From NCBI GenBank assembly GCA_040775095.1, contig JAXGTD010000002.1:36984-100983 (forward strand): a stretch of DNA of 64,000 nt, read 5' to 3'. The translations under genes and the position numbers were made by a program. Below the pieces are notes generated by a model. That model searched no databases. It was not told the DNA's origin and was given only the letters and a program-made list of their open reading frames with translations. Positions 1-8,645 of the stretch are shown here, piece after piece. The stretch comes from JAXGTD01 sp040775095. GTDB taxonomy: Bacteria > Pseudomonadota > Gammaproteobacteria > Chromatiales > Chromatiaceae. Position 1 is the first letter of the stretch; the number at the start of each line of letters is the position of its first letter.

Positions 1-118
1 CCAATCTCTGGATGGCGTGGCGGATCTCGCTGAGAATCGGTAGCGCGTTACCAAAGGTGTCGGTCGGTCGCGTCGCGGCGGCCTGGATCAGGATCGGTAT
101 TTCGTCCAACGCGGTCAT
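1..118 (-). CDS. hydrogenase expression/formation protein, HupH/HyaF-like (partial, N-terminus only)
   Basis: Only the first 39 codons are present; the gene runs off the left edge. The ATG at 118 is preceded by a GGAGG-type ribosome site. The visible peptide ends with a segment reading NALPILSEIRHAIQRL, which resembles the N-terminal part of HupH/HyaF-type accessory proteins of [NiFe] uptake hydrogenases. It lies 96 bp downstream of the HupD-type protease on the same strand, matching the known hupD-hupH order in purple sulfur bacteria. The family call rests on this short match plus context and is therefore tentative; the hydrogenase structural genes are not in the window. Confidence 0.45.
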   Translation of the reverse strand, partial: MTALDEIPILIQAAATRPTDTFGNALPILSEIRHAIQRL

Positions 119-214
119 GGGAAAGAACCTCCGAGCACCTGTTGATGAATTTTATGCTTTTCTAATTAGCCGGTTGTCGAAATGGTTGAGAATTTGCAGG
201 GTTCCTGACCCAGA

Positions 215-712
215 TCATTCGCTCGGCGCACCGACCGCCGCGCGCCAGCGCGCGAGCAGCTCACGCGCGGCCTTGACCGCCACGGGTACCGCGCCGGCGA
301 CCGCGGGTGTGAGCTCATCGCCCCAATCCACCCGCCCGGGCTCGATCCCGATCAGCGCGCGACGGTGCGGCAGGCTATCGGTGAGGCGCGCGATGTCGAG
401 CAGATCGGCCAGGCTGACCTCGTGCACGCTTTTCGCGTAACGGCGAAGCCGTGCGTCCATCTCCGCGCCTTCGAACACCCGCAGGCTGCCGGGGCGCTCA
501 CCCATGGCGGCGGCATCGACGACGATCAGGTGCTCGGCCTCGGCAATGGGACCGGCCAAGGTGAAGCTCAGCGTGCCGCCGTCGAGCAGGACGAGGGTGG
601 GATCGGCGTCGGCCTCGGTCTGCAGCGCGCGCAGCACGGCGACACCGACCGCCTCGTCGGTCAGCAGGACGTTGCCAAGTCCAAGGATTAGCGCCGGCGG
701 GCTAACAGGCAT
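215..712 (-). CDS. hupD: [NiFe]-hydrogenase maturation protease, HupD/HyaD type
   Basis: Endopeptidase that removes the C-terminal tail of the hydrogenase large subunit after nickel insertion; acts in the cytoplasm. The 165-residue protein begins with the family signature ILGLGNVLLTDEAVGV, whose Glu/Asp region binds nickel. It also carries the DGGTLSF segment, LIVVDAA and the conserved histidine in VHEVSLADLL, followed by GIEPGRVDWG. Length fits the family (about 160-195 aa). The start at 712 has a CGGAGG ribosome site nine bases upstream. A HupH-like gene follows on the same strand and hypC is divergent, so the cluster is a hydrogenase maturation locus. Which hydrogenase group it serves cannot be told from the window. 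Confidence 0.85.
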   Translation of the reverse strand: MPVSPPALILGLGNVLLTDEAVGVAVLRALQTEADADPTLVLLDGGTLSFTLAGPIAEAEHLIVVDAAAMGERPGSLRVFEGAEMDARLRRYAKSVHEVSLADLLDIARLTDSLPHRRALIGIEPGRVDWGDELTPAVAGAVPVAVKAARELLARWRAAVGAPSE

Positions 713-792
713 GCCGTGGTGCCTCCGAACAGGGTTGCAGTCCAGGTGCCCGCGGTCGTAGCCTTGATGAAAACGGATTGGAGAGCGCGAAC

Positions 793-1032
793 ATGTGTCT
801 GGGGATCCCGATGCGAATCGTCGCCATCGACGGTCTTGTCGCCCGCTGCGAGGCCAAGGGCGTGGAGCGTGAAGCGAGCCTGTTCATGCTCCAGCACGAG
901 GCACTGGCCGTGGGCGACTACGTGGTTATTCATCTGGGTCATGCCGTCGACAGGGTGACGGCGGAGCAGGCGGCGGACGCTTGGGCGGTGTACGACGAAA
1001 TGCTCGCCGCGGAGGACGCCTTGCGTCCCTGA
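793..1032 (+). CDS. hypC: hydrogenase assembly chaperone HypC/HupF
   Basis: Small chaperone (79 aa) that carries the Fe(CN)2CO group with HypD and escorts the hydrogenase large-subunit precursor. The protein starts MCLGIPMRI, and Cys2 right after the initiator Met is the essential residue of the family. That is why the start is put at 793 and not at an upstream in-frame codon; GGAGAG lies just before it. The rest shows the usual small barrel (VGDYVVIHLGHAVDRV) and an acidic alpha-helical C-terminus. It is transcribed away from hupD, with about 80 bp between the two starts, so the two directions need separate promoters. The paralogue HupF has the same fold and start and cannot be excluded. Confidence 0.88.
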   Translation: MCLGIPMRIVAIDGLVARCEAKGVEREASLFMLQHEALAVGDYVVIHLGHAVDRVTAEQAADAWAVYDEMLAAEDALRP

Positions 1033-1132
1033 GCGCGGGCCGCGGGCAAGCCTGACGGCGGCCCCGCAAAGGGGTGCCGGTGAGGTGTTCCCCGTTGAGG
1101 GCAGACGGTCAATCTCGGAGCTCGACAGGCCC

Positions 1133-1591
1133 CTAGGCGTCGGCAAACTCGGCGGCGATGGCGTATTGCCGGTTGACCTCGCCGTCTGTCGCGCCGGGCT
1201 CGCCTTCCACCAGTTCGCAATTATTGGCCATCCGCGCGTGCATGGCCGCCTTCCAGGCCCGGTTGGTGCGCTCGGCCAACAGGCTATCGGGGGTGAGCGC
1301 GGCGGTGATCGACGCGGCGACGAAGTGATCGGCCTGGGCCAGCCAGTCGGTGTCCTTACCGCAATCGGTGTAGGTCTTCGTCGACCAGGCCTTGGCCGCG
1401 CGATAGGCGTCTTCGAGCTCTCCCGGTGTCGCGTCGGGACGCAGGGCGGTCTCGATGGCCCGATTAACGCGTTCGTCTCTGCTGAGATGGATCACGCTCT
1501 CGGCGAATCGGGCGCCGATGGCGCGTTGTTGCTCGGCGCTGAGCCGGTCGAGCAGCTTGCGCAGGTCTTGGTCGTTGCTGATAGTCGCCAT
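1133..1591 (-). CDS. hypothetical protein, helical, 152 aa
   Basis: I do not recognise this family. The start is put at 1591 (MATISNDQDLRKLLD), where a GAGGGC-like ribosome site precedes the ATG; the upstream in-frame extension is Arg/Pro/His-rich and looks non-coding. The protein is predicted helical, with two cysteines (in YTDCGKD and NNCELVE), no signal peptide and no membrane segment. The composition is ordinary for the genome, with many Ala, Asp and Glu. It converges on hypC with about 100 bp between and is divergent from ppsR across a long gap, so it is probably a single-gene unit. A link to the hydrogenase cluster is possible only by proximity. Confidence 0.6.
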   Translation of the reverse strand: MATISNDQDLRKLLDRLSAEQQRAIGARFAESVIHLSRDERVNRAIETALRPDATPGELEDAYRAAKAWSTKTYTDCGKDTDWLAQADHFVAASITAALTPDSLLAERTNRAWKAAMHARMANNCELVEGEPGATDGEVNRQYAIAAEFADA

Positions 1592-2037
1592 GGTGGAAGT
1601 GCCCTCGGCCGGTTGGAACGCGTGGGCGGTCGGGTGGAAGCGCGGCCGCCCGTGACGAATGACCTGGAAACGATGCCGGACGCGATGGGGTGCCCCTGCC
1701 ATCGGCTGCCGGCAGACAGCTCGGATGTCGACGAGCTCAATGGTCTTCCAAGACTACTATGGGCCGAAAGAGGCCCAATCCGCATTGACGTGGGTCACGG
1801 GTTGCGGGGGAGGGCCTGGCGCGACATACCCCCCGTGCCCGGCAATTGGCGAGTTGACATTTCGCGCGGCGCCGGCGGATGCTCAAAGTTCGGATATGGG
1901 CGCGCGCCTGGGGCGTCGGGCGCTCGATGCGAGGGTGCGCGGGGACCGCCCACGACCCTCCCGCGCCGTTGGCTCGCCTCGGCACCGATACGCGCGGTAC
2001 CCGCCCCACCCGTCCTCCTTCGTGACCCGGATCAGCC
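1592..2037. other. intergenic gap between divergent genes (446 bp)
   Basis: Separates the minus-strand hypothetical gene from ppsR. Open frames here on both strands lack ribosome sites and have Arg/Pro/Gly-rich translations typical of non-coding GC-rich DNA. The gap must hold the two divergent promoters, but I found no convincing -35/-10 pair and no terminator or recognisable RNA. Confidence 0.5.
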
Positions 2038-2850
2038 ATGAAACGCACGGTCTACTTCGTCTCCGAGAGCACTGGTATCACCGCCGAGACACTCGGGCAC
2101 AGCCTGCTGTCGCAGTTTGACACGGTCGACTTCGAGCAGGTCTATATGCCCTATATCAATACGGCCGCGCGCGCCGAGGCGCTGACGCACCGCATGCAAG
2201 AGGCCCATGCACGCGATGGCATGCGACCAATCGTGTTCGCGACCATGCTTAACGAAGAGATCGGGCGCATTCTGCGCGGTGGCGACTGCTTCTACATGGA
2301 GATGTTCGAGCAGTTCGTCGAACCGCTCAGTGCAGAGCTCGGTGTGCCGCCGAGCCGCCAGTCCGGGCGTAGCCACGCGATCACCAAGCCAAGCTCGTAT
2401 ACGAAGCGCATCGAGGCGATCAACTATGCGATGGCCAACGACGATGGCGTACGCCCGGACAATTTCCGCCATGCCGATGTGGTCCTCGTGGGCGTCTCTC
2501 GTTCCGGTAAGACACCGACCTGCCTCTATCTGGCGATGCACTATGGCCTGCGTTCGGCCAATTACCCGATTACCGAGGAGGACTTCGCCCGCGGCGAATT
2601 GCCCGCCGAGGTCTGGGCGGCTCGAAGAACGATGTTTGGTTTGACCATCGATTCCCAGCGGCTTCACCTGGTGCGGGAAGAGCGCCGTCCCGGCAGCGCG
2701 TACGCGTCGCTAGCACGCTGCCAAAGCGATATTCGCGAGGCGCTGAACATGTTCAAGCGTCTCCGGGTACCGGTGCTCAATACCACCAGCCAGTCAATCG
2801 AGGAGATCTCGTCGCAGATCCTGCGCAGCCTAAAGACCCCCATTACGTGA
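2038..2850 (+). CDS. ppsR: PEP synthase regulatory protein (bifunctional kinase/pyrophosphorylase, DUF299)
   Basis: Cytoplasmic regulator that phosphorylates PEP synthase on a threonine with ADP and reverses this with phosphate, thereby switching gluconeogenic PEP formation off and on. The 270-aa protein matches the family in length and carries the hallmark P-loop GVSRSGKTPT at residues 152-161. It also has the family N-terminus (VYFVSESTGITAETLGHSLL), SGRSHAITKPSSY before the P-loop, and the NTTSQSIEEIS segment near the end. The ATG at 2038 is the natural start. The PEP synthase gene, often adjacent, is not in the window. A terminator-like hairpin follows at 2853, so it is probably transcribed alone. 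Confidence 0.93.
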   Translation: MKRTVYFVSESTGITAETLGHSLLSQFDTVDFEQVYMPYINTAARAEALTHRMQEAHARDGMRPIVFATMLNEEIGRILRGGDCFYMEMFEQFVEPLSAELGVPPSRQSGRSHAITKPSSYTKRIEAINYAMANDDGVRPDNFRHADVVLVGVSRSGKTPTCLYLAMHYGLRSANYPITEEDFARGELPAEVWAARRTMFGLTIDSQRLHLVREERRPGSAYASLARCQSDIREALNMFKRLRVPVLNTTSQSIEEISSQILRSLKTPIT

Positions 2851-2852
2851 CC

Positions 2853-2909
2853 AGGCGACACCGATACGAGGGCGTTTCCGATGAAGGATCGGGGAAGGGT
2901 CGCCTTTTT
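2853..2909 (+). terminator. rho-independent terminator after ppsR
   Basis: Inverted arms AGGCGAC (2853-2859) and GTCGCCT (2899-2905) pair perfectly. An inner stem is possible between ACCGAT and ATCGGG, and a T run ends at 2909. It starts three bases after the ppsR stop codon. Confidence 0.55.
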
Positions 2910-3058
2910 CTGTCGCCGGCGGGCATTGACAACGGAGCGATTCGCGTATCGCACTCCATGGACAGCGAAGCGAGACGCTCCCGGGATTGACCGAATCGGG
3001 GTCTCGCGGCGAGTCGCACGAGTCCCTTCCCAGTGATTCTTCAAGACGGTGCTCGGGA

Positions 3059-3116
3059 AGCGCAGCTCCGGGGGGCGCATTCTCATACACCCGCGCGCGA
3101 AAATGGCGGTGCATCC
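3059..3116 (+). repeat. short palindromic repeat, family 2, copy 1
   Basis: By eye this matches the reverse complement of 47406-47467. Shared blocks in order are AGCGCAG, CCGG, GCATT-TCAT, a GCGC core, CGAAAATGGCG and TGCATCC. The arms CATTCTC and GAAAATG form an imperfect stem. It lies in the gap before the octaheme cytochrome gene. Confidence 0.5.
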
Positions 3117-3503
3117 CAACGCCGCTCGGACAGGTTGAATCTCTCCAGCGACCCGGATGAGAGAGCTGGTGTTTGCTTCGCCCAGGTGCGGAGGACGCCG
3201 CCTGGCAATTGATGCATGTCAAAGAAAACCACCCCGCCTCGGTGATCTTGAGCGAAATCAAGGTCCGAGGTCCGTTGCTTCGAGCACAGTCCAGGCTGCA
3301 CAGCACGCGCCAGACCTTGTCCGAACCGCCCCCCGGCCCGGGGGTTGTCACACCCGGGCCCGACGCATTGGATTCGGGCGGCACGGGTCGGAGCGTGGTT
3401 GGCAGCGACCCGCTCGCGGCGGCCCCTGGGTGACGCATATCCCGCCGGGCCGTGGCGTTCGAGTCGGCAACGAGAGCCATCGAAGCCACCCGGAGGAAAC
3501 AGA

Positions 3504-5009
3504 ATGTCAAAATCGAGCCAACGCCCGTCGTTGGGGCTACTTAGCGCCACGTTGACGGGCTTTTGCCTGTTGCTCAGCGCCACCCAGGCGACCGCCGCCC
3601 GGCCGGCGGGTCAGCAGGGAGTCGACTGGGGTGACCCACGCGGCCAGGAGTGCGTGGATTGTCACATGACCGAGAACCCCGGTCTGTACTCGGAGTGGAA
3701 TCGCAGCCAGCACGGCCAGTCCGGTGTGACCTGCCTGGATTGTCATGAGGCCAATGAGGACGATGTAGACGCCTTTCGTCACGAAGATGCGTATATCTCG
3801 ATCGTCGTAACGCCAAAGGACTGCGCCAAGTGCCACGAGACCGAGTTCCAGGAGATGGATGGATCCCACCACGCTAAGGCCGGGCAGATCCTCGGCTCGC
3901 TGGACAATCTCCTGGGTGAGGTGGTCGGCGGTCCCGCAGCCGTCAATGCCGGCTGCAAGCAGTGCCATGGCGCCGAGCTGGAGTTCATCGCCGAGGGCAA
4001 AGAAAAGGGCAAGCCGACCCCTGGTACCTGGCCCAACACCGGCATCGGCCGCATCAACCCCGACGGTAGTCTCGGCTCCTGCAGCGCCTGCCACGGCCGT
4101 CATCGTTTCTCCCGGGCCCAGGCGCGTACCCCGGATACATGTGGCAAGTGCCATGTCGGCCCCGACCACCCGCAGATCGAGGTCTACAACGAGTCCAAGC
4201 ACGGCATCATCTATCGCGCGCAGGTTGACGAGATGAACCTCGATTCGGACAAGTGGGTCGCCGGCGTCGACTACAGCGCCGCGCCCACCTGCGCCACCTG
4301 TCACATGAGCGCATCGCCCACCGAGGGCAAGACGCACAACGTCGGTGAACGCATCTCCTGGACGCTGCGCCCGCCGATCTCGACCAAGATCAACCTCGTC
4401 AAGCTGGAGAACGGGGACGAGTTCGATGTCCCCGAGGGTAAGGACCTCCCCAAGGTTGGTGATGAGGCAAAGGGCTCGACCGTGGTCGAGGTGCTCACCT
4501 GGAAGGATCGCCGCGGCAAGATGGAGGACATCTGCTACGGCTGCCATGCCACCAGCGTCGTCGAGGGGCATTACGCGCAGTTCGACAACGTGGTCGATCT
4601 CTATAACGACAAGTTTGCCAAGCCTATCGCCGCGGTGATGGACCAGCTGAAGGAACGCGGCTACATCACCCCGGCGCCCTTCGACGAGAAGATCGAATGG
4701 ACCTGGTGGGAGATCTGGCACCATGAGGGGCGTCGGGCGCGCCACGGCGCCTCCATGAGTGGGCCGGACTACACCTGGTGGCACGGCATGTACGAGGTGG
4801 CCCAGCACACCTATTTCAAGTGGATCCCGGAGCTGAAAGAGGTGGTGATCGAGAAGGATGGCAACGATGAGGTCGCCGTCGCGTTGCTGGAGGAGTACTT
4901 CAAGCCCATCGAGGGCCACGATTGGTACTTCAACGGTATGAGCAAGGAGCAGCTCGATACAGTCCGAAAGGGCTTCGAGGCCCGCTATGGTAAGGGGGCG
5001 CTGAAGTAG
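3504..5009 (+). CDS. octaheme cytochrome c, hydroxylamine oxidoreductase (HAO) family
   Basis: Periplasmic multiheme enzyme of 501 aa. Residues 1-31 form a signal peptide ending ATQATA-A. Eight CXXCH heme sites begin near residues 50, 77, 107, 151, 193, 213, 263 and 344 (CVDCH, CLDCH, CAKCH, CKQCH, CSACH, CGKCH, CATCH, CYGCH). The C-terminal segment HHEGRRARHGASM-GPDYTWWHGMYEVA is typical of the HAO family. Family members either oxidise hydroxylamine or hydrazine, or reduce nitrite or hydroxylamine. The tyrosine of GPDYTWWHG (about residue 423) lies where the heme-crosslinking tyrosine of true HAOs would be expected, but this needs alignment. All eight sites are CXXCH, which argues against ONR-type nitrite reductase and MccA sulfite reductase. 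The start at 3504 is fixed by CGGAGGAAA just upstream. A secreted TPR protein follows. Confidence 0.85.
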   Translation: MSKSSQRPSLGLLSATLTGFCLLLSATQATAARPAGQQGVDWGDPRGQECVDCHMTENPGLYSEWNRSQHGQSGVTCLDCHEANEDDVDAFRHEDAYISIVVTPKDCAKCHETEFQEMDGSHHAKAGQILGSLDNLLGEVVGGPAAVNAGCKQCHGAELEFIAEGKEKGKPTPGTWPNTGIGRINPDGSLGSCSACHGRHRFSRAQARTPDTCGKCHVGPDHPQIEVYNESKHGIIYRAQVDEMNLDSDKWVAGVDYSAAPTCATCHMSASPTEGKTHNVGERISWTLRPPISTKINLVKLENGDEFDVPEGKDLPKVGDEAKGSTVVEVLTWKDRRGKMEDICYGCHATSVVEGHYAQFDNVVDLYNDKFAKPIAAVMDQLKERGYITPAPFDEKIEWTWWEIWHHEGRRARHGASMSGPDYTWWHGMYEVAQHTYFKWIPELKEVVIEKDGNDEVAVALLEEYFKPIEGHDWYFNGMSKEQLDTVRKGFEARYGKGALK

Positions 5010-5146
5010 GGGTCGCCCCCAGGCACGCGTCGTCCTGCGTCGTCAAGGCGCAGGGCGCCGCATCGACACCCCGGGCGCGCGGGTCGGCGTGCACCGTCGC
5101 CCTGTCTGGCGCTCGGCCAGCCTCCGCTTTCACGAACTGGACAGCT

Positions 5147-5605
5147 ATGAAAATCCTTCCCTTGGTGCTCGTGTGCGCCGGCCTGATCGCACCGGCAACC
5201 GCGCTTCGCGCGGATACGCCCGATGAGCTGATCGTTCGCGGCGAGACCCAGATGCAGGCGCAGGACATCGCCGGCGCCATCGCCACGCTGACTCGTGCAA
5301 TCGAGATGGCCCCGGAATCGTCGCTCGCCCACACGCGGCTGGGCGGGGCCTACCTGCTCGATCAGCAATACGACGCGGCGATCGTTCAGTTCCAGCAGGC
5401 GATCTCCGCCGATGGCAACAATGCGAACGCCTTTGTCGGTATGGCCGTCGCCTATCTGCATTCCGATCGCGTCGAGCTGGCCAAGGCCGCGTTGCTCGAG
5501 GCGAAACGTGTCGACCCGTCCAAGGCCGCCAGCATCAACGAGACCCTCGAGCTCATCGAGCAGCGCGGTGATGGCGCGGGCGGGCCCGCGATGCATCAAC
5601 CCTGA
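5147..5605 (+). CDS. secreted TPR-repeat protein next to octaheme cytochrome
   Basis: A 152-residue protein with a signal peptide (residues 1-22, cleavage likely after LRA) and about three tetratricopeptide repeats. Repeat hallmarks are visible in ETQMQAQDIAGAIATLTRAI, LGGAYLLDQQYDAAIVQFQQ and VGMAVAYLHSDRVELAKAAL. TPR modules bind partner proteins, so a role in assembling or docking the upstream cytochrome in the periplasm is plausible but unproven. It lies 137 bp after the cytochrome on the same strand, probably co-transcribed, and converges on trkH. The ribosome site is weak. No heme motif is present, so it is not itself an electron carrier. Confidence 0.75.
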   Translation: MKILPLVLVCAGLIAPATALRADTPDELIVRGETQMQAQDIAGAIATLTRAIEMAPESSLAHTRLGGAYLLDQQYDAAIVQFQQAISADGNNANAFVGMAVAYLHSDRVELAKAALLEAKRVDPSKAASINETLELIEQRGDGAGGPAMHQP

Positions 5606-5672
5606 CCACCCCGCGCGGCGCTCCCGTCGCCAGGACCCTCACGCTCAGAGCGGTCGACCGCCGCTGCTCGGT

Positions 5673-7127
5673 TCAACGCCGCCAGAACGCCGGCGTGAGG
5701 AGCACCAGCAGCGTGAAGATCTCCAGGCGCCCGAGCAGCATCGCGAAACAAAGGATCCAGATGCCGGGATCGTGCATATCCACGTAATGGGCGCCGACCG
5801 TCGCGAGCCCGGGACCGAGGTTGTTGATGCAGGCCGCCACGGCTGAGAACGAGGTCAGCAGGTCCAGCCCGGTTGCCGCCAGAGCCAGATACATGAATGT
5901 GAACGCGGCGACATAGAGCGAGAAGAAGCCCCAGACGGCGTCGACGATGCGGTGATTGACGGCCTTGCCGCCAACCATGACCGGCAGCTGCGCGTTGGGG
6001 TGGATCAGCCGCCCGATTTCACGCAGCCCCTGCTTGATCAGCAGCAGGAAGCGGATCACCTTGATTCCGCCCCCGGTGGAGCCGGCACAGCCACCGACGA
6101 AGGCCAGAAAAAGGAGCAGGATCTCGAGGAATGGGGGCCAGTAGTAGAATTCGGCCGTCGTGAAACCAGTGGTGGTGCCGATCGAGACCGCCTGGAACAG
6201 GCCCTTAGTGAAGGATTCGTTCCAGTCGATGTAGGTGTCGGTGTAGAACAGGGTCACGGTGGTGATGGCGGTGACGACGACCATCAGGAAAAGGTAGAAG
6301 CGAAACTCGCTGTCGCGCGCGTAGGTCAGCACATCGCGCCGGCGCACGGCGACGAAATGCAGCGCGAAGTTGACACCCGAGAGCAGCATGAAGACCACCG
6401 CGATCATTTCGATCAGGGTGCTGTCGTAGAAGCCAATGCTGGTGTCGTGGGTCGAGAACCCGCCGATGGCAACGGTTGAAAAGGCATGTCCGATGGCGTC
6501 GAACAGGGTCATGCCCGCCGCCCAGTATGCCAGTGAGCAGGCGATCGTAAGCCCGAGATAGATGTACCACAGCGCCTTGGCCGTCTCGGTGATACGCGGT
6601 GTCAGCTTATTGTCTTTGATCGGCCCGGGGGTCTCGGCCCGGTAGAGCTGCATGCCACCGACCCCGAGCATCGGCAGCACGGCCACCGCGAGCACGATGA
6701 TGCCCATGCCGCCGAGCCACTGGAGTTGCTGGCGGTACCAGAGCACGGAGTGGGGCAGGTCGTCGATGCCGAGGATGACCGTGGCGCCGGTCGTGGTGAG
6801 TCCAGACAGGGACTCGAAGATTGAATCCGTCACGGACAGGGTTGGCTCGGGAGCGAGCCAGAAGGGCAACGCGCCCGACAGGCCCAGCACCACCCAGAAC
6901 AGCACCACGACCAGGAATCCGTCGCGCAGGCGCAGCTCTTGGCGTTTGCGCGCCACCGGGAGCCAGATCACCAGACCCGTGCTGAGGATGACGGCGAATG
7001 CGTATACGAATGGCATGGCCGCGCCATCGCCATAGATCAGGGCGATGACGACCGGTGGCAGCATGGTGAAGCTAAAGAGCATCAACAGCAGCCCCAGCAC
7101 CTTTTGCACGGCGGTGAACTTTCTCAT
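5673..7127 (-). CDS. trkH: Trk potassium uptake channel subunit TrkH
   Basis: Integral inner-membrane subunit of the Trk K+ uptake system, 484 aa with about ten to twelve hydrophobic segments. The four pore loops of the family can be seen around SGLTTTGATV, AIGGFSTHD, IGTTTGFTTAEF and NNLGPGLATVG, each with the filter glycine. Also present is the GGCAGSTGGGIKVIRF segment before the last repeat. The length fits TrkH/TrkI. It lies 32 bp downstream of trkA on the same strand, so channel and gating subunit are co-transcribed. The C-terminus faces the convergent TPR gene. A GC-rich 12-base palindrome (5650-5661) lies between the two stops. Confidence 0.94.
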   Translation of the reverse strand: MRKFTAVQKVLGLLLMLFSFTMLPPVVIALIYGDGAAMPFVYAFAVILSTGLVIWLPVARKRQELRLRDGFLVVVLFWVVLGLSGALPFWLAPEPTLSVTDSIFESLSGLTTTGATVILGIDDLPHSVLWYRQQLQWLGGMGIIVLAVAVLPMLGVGGMQLYRAETPGPIKDNKLTPRITETAKALWYIYLGLTIACSLAYWAAGMTLFDAIGHAFSTVAIGGFSTHDTSIGFYDSTLIEMIAVVFMLLSGVNFALHFVAVRRRDVLTYARDSEFRFYLFLMVVVTAITTVTLFYTDTYIDWNESFTKGLFQAVSIGTTTGFTTAEFYYWPPFLEILLLFLAFVGGCAGSTGGGIKVIRFLLLIKQGLREIGRLIHPNAQLPVMVGGKAVNHRIVDAVWGFFSLYVAAFTFMYLALAATGLDLLTSFSAVAACINNLGPGLATVGAHYVDMHDPGIWILCFAMLLGRLEIFTLLVLLTPAFWRR

Positions 7128-7159
7128 GCGGCAGGGGACTGGGGATCCGCGGTAGTCGA

Positions 7160-8533
7160 TCAGAAGAAGGTCAGGCCGACCTGAAACAGCTTCTCGACCT
7201 CTGGCACGCGCAGCCGATCCTGCAGGAACAGGATCACGTGGTCGTCGGACTGGATTACCGTGTCATGGTGGGCGACGAGCACCTCGTCGCCACGGACGAT
7301 GGCGGCGATGTTCGCCCCCTTCGGCAGTCTGACGTCCTGGATCGCGCGGCCCACGACCTTGCTCGAGGTCTCGTCGCCGTGGGCGATGGCCTCGATCGCC
7401 TCCGCGGCACCCCGTCGCAGGGAGTGGACGACCACGACGTCGCCACGCCGCACGTGCTTGAGCAGACTGCCGATGGTCGCCTGCTGCGGGGAGATGGCGA
7501 TGTCGATGGAATGGCTCTGCACCAAGTCGACGTAGGCGGTGCGGTTGATCAGCGCCATGACCTTGCGCGCACCAAGACGCTTGGCCAGCATGGCAGAGAG
7601 GATATTGGCCTCGTCGGCATCGGTGACGGCGCAGAAGACATCGGTATCATCGATGTTCTCCTCGAGCAACAGCTCCTCGTTGGCGGCATCCCCGTGCAGC
7701 ACGATCGCGTGCTCCAGCTCTTCGGCGATCTGCTTACAGCGGTCCAGATCGCGCTCGATGACCTTGACCCGGTAGTTCTTCTCCAGTGCCCGGGCGAGCC
7801 GGGTGCCGATGTTGCCGCCACCGGCGAAGGTGATTCGTTTGTAGGGTTTCTCCAGTCGCCGAAGCTCGCTCATGACCGAGCGGATGTGTTTTGGTGCCGC
7901 GATAAAGAAGACCTCGTCGTCGGCCTCGATGACGGTGTCGCCCTCGGGCTGGATCGCACGGTCCCGACGGTAGATGGCGGCGACCCGGGCATCGACGTGG
8001 GGCATGTGATCGTAGAGGGTGCGCAACTCATGACCGACCAATGGGCCGCCGTAATAGGCCCGCACCGCGACCAGGCGCACCCGGCCCCCGGCAAAATCGG
8101 TGACCTGCAAGGTTCCCGGGTGCTCGATCAGCCGCAGGATGTAGTCGGTTACCTGCTGCTCCGGACTGATGCGCACATCGATCGGGAGCGCATCGCCACC
8201 GAACAGACGGTCGTGATCGAGAAATCCCTGGGCACGCACCCGGGCGATCTTGGTGGGGGTATGAAACAGGGTATAGGCCACCTGGCAGGCGATCATATTG
8301 GTCTCATCGCTGTTGGTCACCGCGATGATCATGTCCGCGTCCTCGGCGCCGGCGCGCGCGAGCACATCCGGATGTGCGCCATGCCCCTGCAGCACGCGCA
8401 GGTCGAGGCGGTCCTGCAAGTCGCGCAGCCTGGCCGGGTCGGTATCCACCACCGTGATGTCGTTGGCCTCGCTGACGAGATTCTCGGCGACGGATGAACC
8501 GACCTGGCCTGCGCCGAGGATGATGATCTTCAT
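7160..8533 (-). CDS. trkA: Trk system NAD-binding regulatory subunit TrkA
   Basis: Peripheral cytoplasmic gating subunit of the Trk potassium transporter. The 457-aa protein has two RCK modules, each with a Rossmann N-domain and a TrkA-C domain. The first dinucleotide motif is [13 protein letters not shown] (from residue 6) with VVDTD as the ribose-binding acid. The second is [13 protein letters not shown] at mid-protein, followed by VIERDL. Length matches E. coli TrkA (458 aa). The start at 8533 begins MKIIILGAG; the long in-frame extension upstream is low-complexity and not coding. It lies 32 bp before trkH and 112 bp after ntrX, possibly within one long transcript. Confidence 0.95.
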   Translation of the reverse strand: MKIIILGAGQVGSSVAENLVSEANDITVVDTDPARLRDLQDRLDLRVLQGHGAHPDVLARAGAEDADMIIAVTNSDETNMIACQVAYTLFHTPTKIARVRAQGFLDHDRLFGGDALPIDVRISPEQQVTDYILRLIEHPGTLQVTDFAGGRVRLVAVRAYYGGPLVGHELRTLYDHMPHVDARVAAIYRRDRAIQPEGDTVIEADDEVFFIAAPKHIRSVMSELRRLEKPYKRITFAGGGNIGTRLARALEKNYRVKVIERDLDRCKQIAEELEHAIVLHGDAANEELLLEENIDDTDVFCAVTDADEANILSAMLAKRLGARKVMALINRTAYVDLVQSHSIDIAISPQQATIGSLLKHVRRGDVVVVHSLRRGAAEAIEAIAHGDETSSKVVGRAIQDVRLPKGANIAAIVRGDEVLVAHHDTVIQSDDHVILFLQDRLRVPEVEKLFQVGLTFF

Positions 8534-8645
8534 TGAGGGCAGACGCGCACGGTGGGTGAGCAGTTGCGGTGGGGACGCTGACAGCACCCATCCCGAGACC
8601 CCGCGATGGGTTGGACTGTACCGCCGACTGGCAACTGGCCCGTGC

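Larger units (their letters stand above)
2851..3503. other. intergenic gap upstream of the octaheme cytochrome (653 bp)
   Basis: Contains the ppsR terminator, a copy of a short palindromic repeat (3059-3116), and possibly a diverged copy of the larger intergenic repeat family near 2870-2960. A GC-rich inverted stretch (CCCGGCCCGGG / CCCGGGCCCG) lies near 3332-3361. I see no convincing gene. The promoter of the cytochrome gene should lie in the right half, but I could not assign it. Confidence 0.5.

Noticed and set aside
1056..1079. Hairpin with CCCC/GGGG stem after hypC as an intrinsic terminator
   Set aside because: Internal mismatch and no T tract; common by chance at this GC content.
3537..4919. 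Open frame of 460 codons antisense to the octaheme cytochrome
   Set aside because: The plus strand carries eight heme motifs and a signal peptide; the antisense frame is a GC-bias artefact.
5650..5661. Palindrome GCGGTCGACCGC between convergent genes as a bidirectional terminator
   Set aside because: Perfect 12-base palindrome but too short a loop for a hairpin and no flanking T/A tracts; kept only as a remark.
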